Shown here: one piece after another, positions 1-6,372 of the stretch
Layout of the letters: the number at the start of each line of letters is the position of its first letter
Numbering within the stretch: the stretch's first letter is position 1
Assembly: GCA_964545665.1 (NCBI GenBank)
Contig: CAZJGF010000067.1
Location: forward strand, 1-8,461
DNA length: 8,461 bases
Direction of reading: 5' to 3'
Source: CAZJGF01 sp964545665
GTDB taxonomy: Bacteria > Chloroflexota > Dehalococcoidia > GIF9 > AB-539-J10
The notes under the pieces: generated by a model
Database searches by the model: none
Told to the model about the DNA's origin: nothing
Seen by the model: only the letters and a program-made list of their open reading frames with translations
Program-made: the position numbers and the translations under genes

Positions 1-338
1 CGAGCACCACGGGCTCGGGCTGCTGTGGAAAGCAACTCACCCCAAATGCAGGTGCGCGTTGATTGATTGGTGCAAACTACCATCACGTCATTGGGCTTTA
101 GAGAATCAACCGCTTCGATTTCACCCCGGTACGGGTCACTACTAGTTTCAAATATATCTGCGCTTATGACGGGATAGGCCCTGCCCACGACAATCGCCCC
201 GGGATAGACGGGGCATAGGCCAGCTCTCATGGCCTGTTCACGAGCCCCCAAACTGTCAAGGACGTCTGAGATTACGGCAGCGTTCAACCTGTCTTGCATG
301 GTATCAAACATTTCCTGTTCGCTAGCAAAATCAACCAA
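1..338 (-). CDS. RraA-like family protein (aldolase/decarboxylase-type), 3' end outside window
   Basis: This partial gene runs off the left edge; about 112 N-terminal residues of a family usually about 200-230 long are visible. The start of the protein, around residues 18-31 (RLNAAVISDVLDSLG), is typical of the RraA / 'dimethylmenaquinone methyltransferase-like' fold. It is followed by a PGAIVVGRA strand (47-54), a KPNDVMVV strand (81-88) and the conserved glycine-helix segment WGELLSTAARARGA (99-112). The metal-binding Arg-Asp pair that normally follows lies beyond the edge. Family members include 4-hydroxy-4-methyl-2-oxoglutarate/oxaloacetate aldolases and the RNase E inhibitor RraA; the specific function here is unknown. 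The start is TTG at 336-338: an in-frame TGA lies at 363-365, no ATG or GTG intervenes, and a GAGGAG ribosome site lies 9 nt upstream. An internal ATG at codon 10 is the alternative. It has its own promoter at 464-492. Confidence 0.85.
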   Translation of the reverse strand, partial: MVDFASEQEMFDTMQDRLNAAVISDVLDSLGAREQAMRAGLCPVYPGAIVVGRAYPVISADIFETSSDPYRGEIEAVDSLKPNDVMVVCTNQSTRTCIWGELLSTAARARGA

Positions 339-463
339 ATGTGATAACTCCTCTGGCCAAAATCAGTACTCACTATGCGCTCGACTGGCGCGTGCTGCTG
401 CTCCTAGCCCTTTCCCCCTGCCCCCGCAACTGACATGCTGATAACAGCCGGGTATCTTCAGTC

Positions 464-492
464 ATGATAAGGGCATTCACAGCGCTTGTCAA
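464..492 (-). promoter_or_regulatory. Sigma-70 promoter for the RraA-like gene
   Basis: On the minus strand, a perfect -35 TTGACA (487-492) is separated by exactly 17 bp from a -10 TATCAT (464-469), one mismatch from consensus. Transcription should begin near 457, giving a leader of about 120 nt before the TTG start at 338. The promoter begins only 27 bp after the SDR stop codon, so the RraA-like gene can be expressed separately from the SDR. The leader is G-rich around 403-425 but shows no strong hairpin. Call from sequence match only. Confidence 0.7.
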
Positions 493-519
493 TTGTTGTA
501 ACTCACCTATTTATCTTCG

Positions 520-1320
520 TCACGGTAGTTTGGTCAAAAAATAGGTCATACCCCCGGTGACCATCAAAGTCTGCCCGGTGACATAGCCTGAGGCATCAGA
601 AGCCAGAAACACCGCCACCCGCCCTATTTCATCTGGGTTAGCATAGCGCCCCAGAGGGATAATGCGATCCTGGGCAGCGCGCACATCCTCGCGCCCGCGA
701 TACAGCCCGTCGGTTATAGCAGTCTTAACATGGCCGGGGGCAATGCAATTCACTCTTATGTTCTGCTTACCATACTGGCTCCCAAGAGTAGCCGTCATGT
801 TAATCACCCCCGCCTTAGCTGCACCATAAGCCACCGAGGTAACATAGGGAACAGCACCACCAAGCGAGGAGATATTTACAATGCTGCCTTTTCTATTGTT
901 CTCTATCCAGTACTCGATACATGCCTTGCAGCATAAGAACTGTGAAGTGAGATTGAAGCTGATAACTTCGTTCCAATACTCAAGCGTCATCTCCACAATA
1001 GGTATCATTCGCGGTCTGCCGACAACCCCGCCAACATTGTTGACCAGTATGTCCACTTTGCCAAAAGCACCGAGTGCTGCCTTCAGCATAGCGTTTACGC
1101 TTTCCTCCTTCGTTACATCAGTCTGGACCACTATGGCCTTCCTGCCGAGCCCGGTGATAATGCCCGCTGTCTCATTGGCTGTCTCCGGGTTTATTTCGGC
1201 AATCACCACATCGGCACCCGCCTTTGCCATTTCCTGGGCTACCCCTCTGCCTATTCCACGTCCAGCTCCAGTCACAATAGCTATCCTGTCGTCTAGTCCA
1301 TAAAGCGTAAGGTCTAACAC
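520..1320 (-). CDS. Short-chain dehydrogenase/reductase (SDR), FabG-like
   Basis: A classical SDR oxidoreductase of about 266 residues, expected to interconvert an alcohol and a ketone with NAD(P)H in the cytoplasm. Counting from the upstream ATG at 1326, the Rossmann motif TGAGRGIG is at 19-26, the NNVGG motif (usual NNAG) at 96-100, and the catalytic residues are N125, S154, Y167 and K171 (YGAAK). The C-terminal VTGQTLMVTGG signature is at 249-259. E44 at the end of beta-strand 2 suggests NAD(H) over NADP(H), by inference. The substrate is not identifiable; FabG, glucose/sorbitol and acyloin-type reductases all look like this. I place the start at GTG 1318-1320, because the strong AAGGAGG site sits 7 nt from it but only 1 nt from the ATG at 1324-1326. 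It has its own strong promoter at 1348-1376. Confidence 0.93.
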   Translation of the reverse strand: MLDLTLYGLDDRIAIVTGAGRGIGRGVAQEMAKAGADVVIAEINPETANETAGIITGLGRKAIVVQTDVTKEESVNAMLKAALGAFGKVDILVNNVGGVVGRPRMIPIVEMTLEYWNEVISFNLTSQFLCCKACIEYWIENNRKGSIVNISSLGGAVPYVTSVAYGAAKAGVINMTATLGSQYGKQNIRVNCIAPGHVKTAITDGLYRGREDVRAAQDRIIPLGRYANPDEIGRVAVFLASDASGYVTGQTLMVTGGMTYFLTKLP

Positions 1321-1326
1321 GGTCAT

Positions 1327-1334
1327 ACCTCCTT
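1327..1334 (-). promoter_or_regulatory. Ribosome binding site that sets the SDR start
   Basis: The minus strand reads AAGGAGGT directly against ATG (1324-1326). That leaves 1 nt between GGAGG and the ATG, too close for normal initiation, but 7 nt to the in-frame GTG two codons later (1318-1320). The spacing favours GTG as the true start, shortening the protein by two residues. Confidence 0.6.
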
Positions 1335-1347
1335 GGGATTTTGCCAG

Positions 1348-1376
1348 ATTATAGCAGGGCAGGTTTTGATTGCCAA
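1348..1376 (-). promoter_or_regulatory. Strong sigma-70 promoter (extended -10) for the SDR gene
   Basis: On the minus strand, -35 TTGGCA (1371-1376) and a perfect -10 TATAAT (1348-1353) are 17 bp apart, and TGC just before the -10 makes an extended -10 element. Transcription should begin near 1341, about 20 nt before the start codon, which leaves room for the ribosome site. It separates expression of the SDR from the upstream ThDP-enzyme gene. Confidence 0.8.
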
Positions 1377-1414
1377 AGTATCATACTGGTTTATGTGATT
1401 AGTAATGCTCAGTT

Positions 1415-1450
1415 GAGATTGCTTCGTCGCCTACCCTCCTCGCAATGACA
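1415..1450. repeat. Dispersed palindromic-type intergenic repeat (GTCATTGCGAG…GCAATCTC class)
   Basis: On the plus strand the element opens with GAGATTGCTTCGTCG and closes with CTCGCAATGACA. ATTGC and GCAAT form the imperfect outer arms. This matches, from memory, a widespread short intergenic repeat found in many copies in some bacterial genomes, including deltaproteobacteria and Chloroflexota. Here it lies between the stop of the ThDP-enzyme gene (1473) and the SDR promoter, where it could also act as a transcript-end hairpin. There is only one copy in this window, so the repeat status rests on recall. Confidence 0.6.
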
Positions 1451-1472
1451 ACAGGAGAGCGCCTCGCCAAGC

Positions 1473-3146
1473 TCATTCAGCACGTTTGAAATGTGACATG
1501 TCAATTCCGGTGACAAAGTCGAGCACAGCAGGTATTCCTTCCTTGTTGACCTTCAACGCTTCTTCCAGAGCTGGCCCTACCTCAGACGGTTCTTCAATTC
1601 TTCTACCGTAGCAGTTACACGCTTCAGCCCACCTGACGAAGTCAGGTTGTATCGCGAAGCTGGTGGTATTCCAGCCCACGGTTTCCATCTGGTGATACTT
1701 CGGCCAGCCAAAGGCCGAGTTGTTCAGCACCACCCATGTGCACCCTGCGCTATACTGTGCGGCTGTGGGCAGCTCCTTCATATACATTTGAAATGCGCCG
1801 TCCCCGGTGACACAGACCACATTCTTCTCAGGCTTGGTCAATTTGGCCGCAATGGCCCCCACCACACCCATCCCCATACACGTCTGCTCAGCAACCGGCA
1901 CACACTCTGATCGCTCTCGAACCTTGTAATAGGGGAAGCAATATGACCAAGTATCCTGAGAACCGTTCTCATTGACCAGGATCGTGTTGTCCCCAAACGT
2001 TTTGCTCAGCTCATGGACTATGCGCTTTGCTGGAATAGGAGTGGCTTCAATCATACACTCAGCCTCCACCTCTATCTCAAACTCCTGCTTTGCCTTCACC
2101 AGACCCCTTACCCGCGGCATTTCCAGAGAATTTCTTCCCCCCTCACCCCTTTCCTTTATGGCATCAACCAACTGCCCCAAAACAGTCTTAGCATCGCCAA
2201 CAATGCCTATGTCGGGTATCCAGTTTCTGCCTATTTCAAACGGAGAGATGTCAATCTGGATGAGCTTGGCCCCCTTCGGGAAATCCTTCCACCTGTGAGT
2301 CTGGAAACCCTCGTTCCTGGTTCCAATGGCGATAACTAAATCGGCATCAGAATAGATCTGCTTTTCAACTTTGGTCCGGTATAGGCCACCTAGCCCAAGT
2401 GCCAGCGGGTGGTCTTCAGACAGGATTCCCCTGCCACCGGGCGTGGTCAAAAATGGTATACCCAGCAGTTCAATAAATTCCCCGAGCTCCCCCGAGGCTG
2501 CCGAGAGCACCGTCCCATTACCAGCTATCACTACCGCCCGCTCAGCCTTTAGAATCAGGTCCACAGCTTCATTGATTAGCGTTGGTTCGCCAGCAATGCG
2601 TATTCTTTTCGCCAGCACATATTCTGGCAGGACGACATCCATTTCAAGTCCGTGAGTGATATTCCCACCAACGTCGTAGGGTATCTCGAGGAAAACAGGT
2701 CCTGGCTGTCCGTTCAGGGCGATAGAGAACGCCCTATGTATAAACCAGGGGATACGTTCAGTTCGAGGAATACGAGCACTCCACTTAGTTATTGGCTTCA
2801 TCATGCCCAGTTGGTCACACTCCTGGAACTCTCCCATGCCTTCCGTGTTTTGATTGACAGATGGACATATCATTACCAATGGTGAACAAGCAGAATATGC
2901 CTCTAATACCCCGGGCACCAGGTTGGCAATCCCCGGTCCGGTGCTGGCGCTACAGACTCCTGGCTTGCCACTCAGTCTGGAGTAAGCCATAGCCATGAAT
3001 GGTGCTGAACCTTCGTACCTCAGATTTATTGGCCTTACACCTGAGACTTTTTCTGCATATAACTGAAGATGGCTATCCCCAATTCCAAATACAAAGTCAA
3101 CTCCCTGAGACTTGACCATGTTCACAATCGCTTCCCACGGGTACAT
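1473..3146 (-). CDS. Thiamine-diphosphate-dependent enzyme, acetolactate synthase-like superfamily
   Basis: A 557-residue three-domain ThDP enzyme. Numbered from ATG 3144-3146, the N-terminal pyrimidine-binding domain carries the catalytic glutamate E45 in the RYEGSAPFMA motif. It is followed by the STGPG loop (68-72) and a GEFQECDQ…PITKWS segment typical of acetolactate synthase relatives. The central domain is about 190-340. The C-terminal domain has the ThDP/Mg2+ motif GDG (448-450) followed after 24 residues by NN (475-476). Such enzymes decarboxylate or ligate 2-keto acids or cleave 2-hydroxyacyl compounds. Acetolactate synthase, 2-hydroxyacyl-CoA lyase and benzoylformate decarboxylase-type activities remain possible. 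No small regulatory subunit gene is adjacent, so a biosynthetic acetolactate synthase is less likely. A longer reading from TTG 3174-3176 is open, but a GGGAGGTGA ribosome site lies inside it, so ATG 3146 is preferred. The cupin gene ends 79 bp upstream. Confidence 0.9.
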   Translation of the reverse strand: MYPWEAIVNMVKSQGVDFVFGIGDSHLQLYAEKVSGVRPINLRYEGSAPFMAMAYSRLSGKPGVCSASTGPGIANLVPGVLEAYSACSPLVMICPSVNQNTEGMGEFQECDQLGMMKPITKWSARIPRTERIPWFIHRAFSIALNGQPGPVFLEIPYDVGGNITHGLEMDVVLPEYVLAKRIRIAGEPTLINEAVDLILKAERAVVIAGNGTVLSAASGELGEFIELLGIPFLTTPGGRGILSEDHPLALGLGGLYRTKVEKQIYSDADLVIAIGTRNEGFQTHRWKDFPKGAKLIQIDISPFEIGRNWIPDIGIVGDAKTVLGQLVDAIKERGEGGRNSLEMPRVRGLVKAKQEFEIEVEAECMIEATPIPAKRIVHELSKTFGDNTILVNENGSQDTWSYCFPYYKVRERSECVPVAEQTCMGMGVVGAIAAKLTKPEKNVVCVTGDGAFQMYMKELPTAAQYSAGCTWVVLNNSAFGWPKYHQMETVGWNTTSFAIQPDFVRWAEACNCYGRRIEEPSEVGPALEEALKVNKEGIPAVLDFVTGIDMSHFKRAE

Positions 3147-3153
3147 TATCGCG

Positions 3154-3162
3154 TCACCTCCC
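3154..3162 (-). promoter_or_regulatory. Ribosome binding site that sets the ThDP-enzyme start
   Basis: The minus strand reads GGGAGGTGA, ending 7 nt before ATG 3144-3146. The site lies within the longer reading frame that would start at TTG 3176, so the ten extra N-terminal residues of that reading are probably not translated. Confidence 0.75.
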
Positions 3163-3225
3163 AGCCAATACTCCAATGAACGAGGTGTATGCTTAAGAAC
3201 ACGCTGCCCGGACTGCTGCTATGGG

Positions 3226-3567
3226 CTACCTAGCATCCTCACCGCGTAGTGGCACTAGGCACATAAAGCGAAGGCTGCTCTGACCTCCAGCCACCAGGCA
3301 ATGCTTCTCGTTGGGGGCTATAAAGAAAACATCACCTGGCTTGAGCCGACGCTCGCTGTTCTCACCCAGCACTGTCCCTTCACCTGCCAGCACCAGACCC
3401 TCATGTTCCCAGTCGTGGCTGTGATAGGGAGTGGACTTACCCAGCGCCACGTCGAAGACACGCATCACAAAAGTGGGCGCACCTTCCCTGGCTCCGATGA
3501 CCACCCGTTTCTCAATGCCATCCCCGTATGCAATTGGTTCAACATCCTCATAGCTTCTTACCAGCAT
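3226..3567 (-). CDS. Small single-domain cupin protein
   Basis: A 113-residue single-domain cupin. Cupin motif 1 is visible as G43…H49-S-H51…E54/E56…G62, and motif 2 as PGDVFFIAPNEKH ending in H89. H49, H51, a glutamate and H89 are therefore available to hold one metal ion in the beta-barrel. Proteins of this size can be metal-dependent isomerases or dioxygenases, or simple ligand sensors; the sequence does not decide. The ATG (3565-3567) lies inside the end of the MFS gene, giving a 20-bp overlap, and has a GGGAGG ribosome site 6 nt upstream. The two genes are therefore cotranscribed and probably translationally coupled. The ThDP-enzyme gene follows after 79 bp. Confidence 0.88.
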   Translation of the reverse strand: MLVRSYEDVEPIAYGDGIEKRVVIGAREGAPTFVMRVFDVALGKSTPYHSHDWEHEGLVLAGEGTVLGENSERRLKPGDVFFIAPNEKHCLVAGGQSSLRFMCLVPLRGEDAR

Positions 3568-4786
3568 TAGACACCTCCCTTAGCTGCAAAACAACATAGG
3601 CTGCCGTCCACAATAGAATGATAACAGAGATTGTGGATAAGCTGTAGAAGTAGGTCAAGTAACCCAGCATGGCACCAACAATTATGGGGCCCACCGCCTG
3701 TCCGGCGTCGGCAACAGTGCCAAAGACGCCCAGGCTGGCGCCGAGATTTCTTTCCGAAGCCAGCTCGGCAACATACGAAACCGTTGACGAAGTGACAATC
3801 GCCTCTGCCCAGCCGAAAAATACCGCCACCAATACGAGGAGATAGTAATTAGCAGTCAGAGTGAAACCGGTAAATGAGAGCGCGCAGATAAACATTCCCA
3901 GCGAGATAAGCTTCCAACGCTGCACTTTGTCGGATATATAACCTATTACCGGCTTTAATACAACTGAGGCACCGGTTACCACCGACCATAGAATCCCAGC
4001 TTGAAGCACCGAAAAATGGTATTGCTGGACGACCAGTATGGGCAGGAAGGCCATGGCAGCACCCATGGTCATGTTTTGAAAAGATTCCATGGACGAGGTC
4101 ATCAATATAGTCCGATCCTTGACCGTGGCCTTTAAGCCGTCACCAACGTTTCGCCAGACATCAGCCAGTTTTCTATTTTTCGATGATTGTCCTACCTTTG
4201 GCAGCAAAAGCATGGCTAAGAACAGGGCTACGATTCCCAGACAGCCGCATATAGCATATGCGTGGTGGAAATCGCCGATGACATAATCCCTGCCCTTAGA
4301 CAGGGTATACAACAGCCAACCACCAGCCAGGCCACCAAGGGCATTGGTGCCAATTTTTATTACGGCAAACAGGGATAAATACCTGCCTTTTTCCTTACCG
4401 GCAATTTCAGCCACCACTGCGTTAGCCACCGGACCATAAATTGAAGTGGCCATGCCATGGATAATCCTAATTAGAATGAGTATCCAGGCCACGGTCACTA
4501 CAGTGTAGCTAAAGGGCATAAAGGCAAAAACACAGGCACCAAAGAGGAGCATTTGCTTTCTCCCGATGGAGTCAGATAAGGCACCAGCAGGTGCTTTGAG
4601 GAAGATGCCGGTAATGGTAGAGGCAGCAACTATAACGCCTATCAGTGAAGGGGCAGCCCCCAAGGCCAGGGCAAAGAGCGGCAACAGCGGCGTTCGAGCG
4701 ATGTTATAGCTCAGCCTTGCCGAGAAGTCAACCAGGGAAATGTTGATGAAAAGACGCGATTTGCTCAAGACTGCCTCAGCTTTCAC
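3548..4786 (-). CDS. Major facilitator superfamily transporter
   Basis: A 412-residue integral membrane protein with about twelve hydrophobic segments, arranged as six plus six around a cytoplasmic loop near 197-230 (KVGQSSKNRK…). MFS motif A appears between helices 2 and 3 as GALSDSIGRKQ (68-78) and again, in the second half, as GYISDKVQRWK (282-292). The R-x-x-H-G stretch at 107-111 fits helix 4 of drug/solute antiporters and small-solute carriers. The substrate cannot be told; the enzyme genes downstream suggest uptake or export of a small carboxylate or related compound. The start is GTG 4784-4786; an in-frame TAG lies four codons upstream-side, and no clear ribosome site precedes it. A TTG at codon 7 is a possible alternative. 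It is the first gene of the minus-strand block, with its 3' end overlapping the cupin gene. Confidence 0.9.
   Translation of the reverse strand: MKAEAVLSKSRLFINISLVDFSARLSYNIARTPLLPLFALALGAAPSLIGVIVAASTITGIFLKAPAGALSDSIGRKQMLLFGACVFAFMPFSYTVVTVAWILILIRIIHGMATSIYGPVANAVVAEIAGKEKGRYLSLFAVIKIGTNALGGLAGGWLLYTLSKGRDYVIGDFHHAYAICGCLGIVALFLAMLLLPKVGQSSKNRKLADVWRNVGDGLKATVKDRTILMTSSMESFQNMTMGAAMAFLPILVVQQYHFSVLQAGILWSVVTGASVVLKPVIGYISDKVQRWKLISLGMFICALSFTGFTLTANYYLLVLVAVFFGWAEAIVTSSTVSYVAELASERNLGASLGVFGTVADAGQAVGPIIVGAMLGYLTYFYSLSTISVIILLWTAAYVVLQLREVSNAGKKL
3574..3579 (-). promoter_or_regulatory. Ribosome binding site for the cupin gene inside the MFS coding sequence
   Basis: The minus strand reads GGGAGG within the last codons of the MFS gene, 6 nt before the cupin ATG at 3565-3567. 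It supports this start and the 20-bp overlap of the two genes. Confidence 0.75.
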
Positions 4787-5095
4787 AGACTAATTTAACA
4801 CATTTGCTGCTTTGCGCGATTAATAAACGCTCACCGCCACCAGAATGGACAAACACATCTTCTCTCTGACCAAATCCCTGAGTTTCGTTTTACAGGCTTC
4901 CTTTCGTCGATTTCTGAAGGGAAGAATAGGCATTCCTTTGGCCCAACCGGTCTGCCATCACTCCTGCCAGAGTCAACTTTTTATTCGTCCATGTGACTAG
5001 CGATACCAGGGCAGGGATAAACCTCGCCATCACGACCGATTGATCGAGGGGTATGTCATTGACGTGAACGGGCAATCAAAGTAGAATCTTCAATA
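4787..5095. other. Divergent intergenic spacer between the MFS and M16 genes
   Basis: This 309-bp spacer separates the minus-strand MFS gene from the plus-strand M16 gene. Its right end carries the M16 promoter (5059-5087). I found no convincing -35/-10 pair for the MFS gene; a TTAAAT hexamer lies 6 nt before its GTG but lacks a good -35. A 61-codon minus-strand frame (4890-5075) starts with TTG, has no ribosome site and overlaps the M16 promoter, so I do not call it a gene. No tRNA, hairpin terminator or clear operator was seen. Confidence 0.6.
5059..5087 (+). promoter_or_regulatory. Sigma-70 promoter for the M16 peptidase gene
   Basis: The -35 is TTGACG (5059-5064) and the -10 is TAGAAT (5082-5087), with 17 bp between. 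Each is one mismatch from consensus. The expected transcription start, 5-9 nt beyond the -10, falls at 5092-5096, on or within a few bases of the ATG at 5096. The mRNA would thus be leaderless or nearly so. Confidence 0.7.
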
Positions 5096-6355
5096 ATGTA
5101 TGACAAGACTGTTCTTGATAATGGCCTAAGGGTCATCACCAGCACTATGCCTCACAGCCGCTCAGTAAGCATTGCTTTCCTTGTAGGCGCTGGCTCCTGT
5201 TATGAGAGTCAACAGGAGGCAGGCATCTCACATTTCAGCGAACACCTATTCTTTAAAGGAACACAGCGGCGGCCGACAGCCAAGGAGATAAGCCAGGATA
5301 TCGAAGGTACCGGTGGCATGATCAATGCCAGCACGGATAAGGAAGCGACCATTTTTTGGTGTAAGGTAGCCAGTGCTCATTTTCCCACCGCTCTGGATGT
5401 GCTATCTGACTTGCTGCTCAATTCTCGCTTTGACCGCGCAGATATAGAAAAGGAGCGCCAGGTGGTCATTGAGGAAATCAATATGAACCTGGACCTTCCC
5501 CAACAGAAAGTGGGCATGCTCATAGACGAGCTGTTGTGGCCAGAGCAACCTCTGGGGCGGGAAGTTGCCGGGACGAAGGAGACTGTGTCCGGTATAAACC
5601 GAGGGCAGATGCTAAGCTATATCGATCACCGTTACGTGCCCAATAATATTGTGGTTAGCGTTGCTGGTAACATACAACATGAGCAAGTGGTGGCTCAAAT
5701 TGAGGCGCTGCTCGACAATTGGTCTGCCAAGGAGGTAGCAACACAATATATTGCCGATGACAGACAAACGCATCCCAGGCTGCGTACTGAATTCAAGGAA
5801 GGTGAGCAAGCACATCTCTGTCTGGCTGTGCATGGCTTTCCCCGTTGCCACCAGCAACGTTTTGTTCTTGACCTGCTTAACACAGTGCTTGGCGGCGGGA
5901 TGAGCAGCCGTCTATTTACTGAGATCAGGGAGCACAAAGGGTTAGCTTACGATATACATAGCTATGTGGAACATTTTCTCGATTCAGGCTCATTTGTTGT
6001 CTACGCTGGCGTTGACCCAGCAAAGGTGGGAATCGCAGTTGAAGCTATTCTCGGCGAGCTATCCAAACTTAAGCAAGTAATCAGCTCCAGCGAGCTTACC
6101 AGAGCCAAAGAACTATCAAAGGGAAGGCTGCAACTGCGGCTTGAAGATAGTCAGCACATGGCTCTGTGGCTTGGTGGCCAGGAGCTACTGACACAGCAAA
6201 TACTCACTCTCGATGAGGTTATTCCTATAATTGATGCCATAGGCATTGATGAGCTAGGGCAGGTCGCTGAGAGACTTCTAGCCAGTGAGCAGCTTAACTT
6301 AGCTATAGTTGGTCCGATTAAAAACGAACCTTCGGCGGAGTTACTCAAGATCTAG
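5096..6355 (+). CDS. M16 family zinc metallopeptidase (processing-peptidase-like)
   Basis: A 419-residue peptidase of the M16B / mitochondrial processing peptidase-like family. The opening (KTVLDNGLRVITSTMPHSRSVSI) is the usual N-terminal strand. The inverted zinc motif HFSEH is at 46-50 (zinc ligands H46 and H50, catalytic E49), and the third zinc ligand is E127, 76 residues after H50, in VIEEIN. The C-terminal M16 half has GGGMSSRLF (267-274) and the substrate-binding R278…Y285 pair (REHKGLAY). No signal peptide or membrane segment is seen, so it should be cytoplasmic. The enzymes cut short or unfolded peptides; the substrate here is unknown. The active-site half and the partner half are both in this single chain, as usual for the bacterial type. 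There is no Shine-Dalgarno sequence before the ATG, and an in-frame stop at 5060-5062 rules out a longer form. It converges on groEL. Confidence 0.95.
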   Translation: MYDKTVLDNGLRVITSTMPHSRSVSIAFLVGAGSCYESQQEAGISHFSEHLFFKGTQRRPTAKEISQDIEGTGGMINASTDKEATIFWCKVASAHFPTALDVLSDLLLNSRFDRADIEKERQVVIEEINMNLDLPQQKVGMLIDELLWPEQPLGREVAGTKETVSGINRGQMLSYIDHRYVPNNIVVSVAGNIQHEQVVAQIEALLDNWSAKEVATQYIADDRQTHPRLRTEFKEGEQAHLCLAVHGFPRCHQQRFVLDLLNTVLGGGMSSRLFTEIREHKGLAYDIHSYVEHFLDSGSFVVYAGVDPAKVGIAVEAILGELSKLKQVISSSELTRAKELSKGRLQLRLEDSQHMALWLGGQELLTQQILTLDEVIPIIDAIGIDELGQVAERLLASEQLNLAIVGPIKNEPSAELLKI

Positions 6356-6372
6356 GGTTATCTAAGCTACAT

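Noticed and set aside
229..441. 70-codon plus-strand frame near the left edge
   Set aside because: It lies antisense to the start of the RraA-like gene and its promoter-leader region, has a low-complexity end (APSPFPLPPQL) and no ribosome site.
374..465. Minus-strand 30-codon frame starting at ATG 463-465 in the RraA leader
   Set aside because: Its ATG overlaps the -10 box of the RraA promoter, so it would not be in that transcript, and it has no ribosome site or recognisable sequence.
881..1303. 140-codon plus-strand frame
   Set aside because: It is the exact antisense of the SDR gene, whose motifs are fully conserved. The frame's serine/proline-rich sequence is typical of a shadow.
1647..2885. 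Several plus-strand frames (1647-1910, 1972-2298, 2013-2339, 2371-2655, 2652-2885)
   Set aside because: All lie antisense to the ThDP-enzyme gene and show no domain-like patterns or ribosome sites.
3301..3570. 89-codon plus-strand frame
   Set aside because: Antisense to the cupin gene, which has intact metal-binding motifs.
4787..4800. Possible -10 (TTAAAT) for a leaderless MFS transcript
   Set aside because: The best -35 candidate (TTAATC, 19-bp spacer) matches only half of the consensus, so I do not call a promoter.
5612..5937. Two minus-strand frames inside the M16 gene
   Set aside because: They are shadows of the M16 coding sequence, which is intact with its zinc motif.
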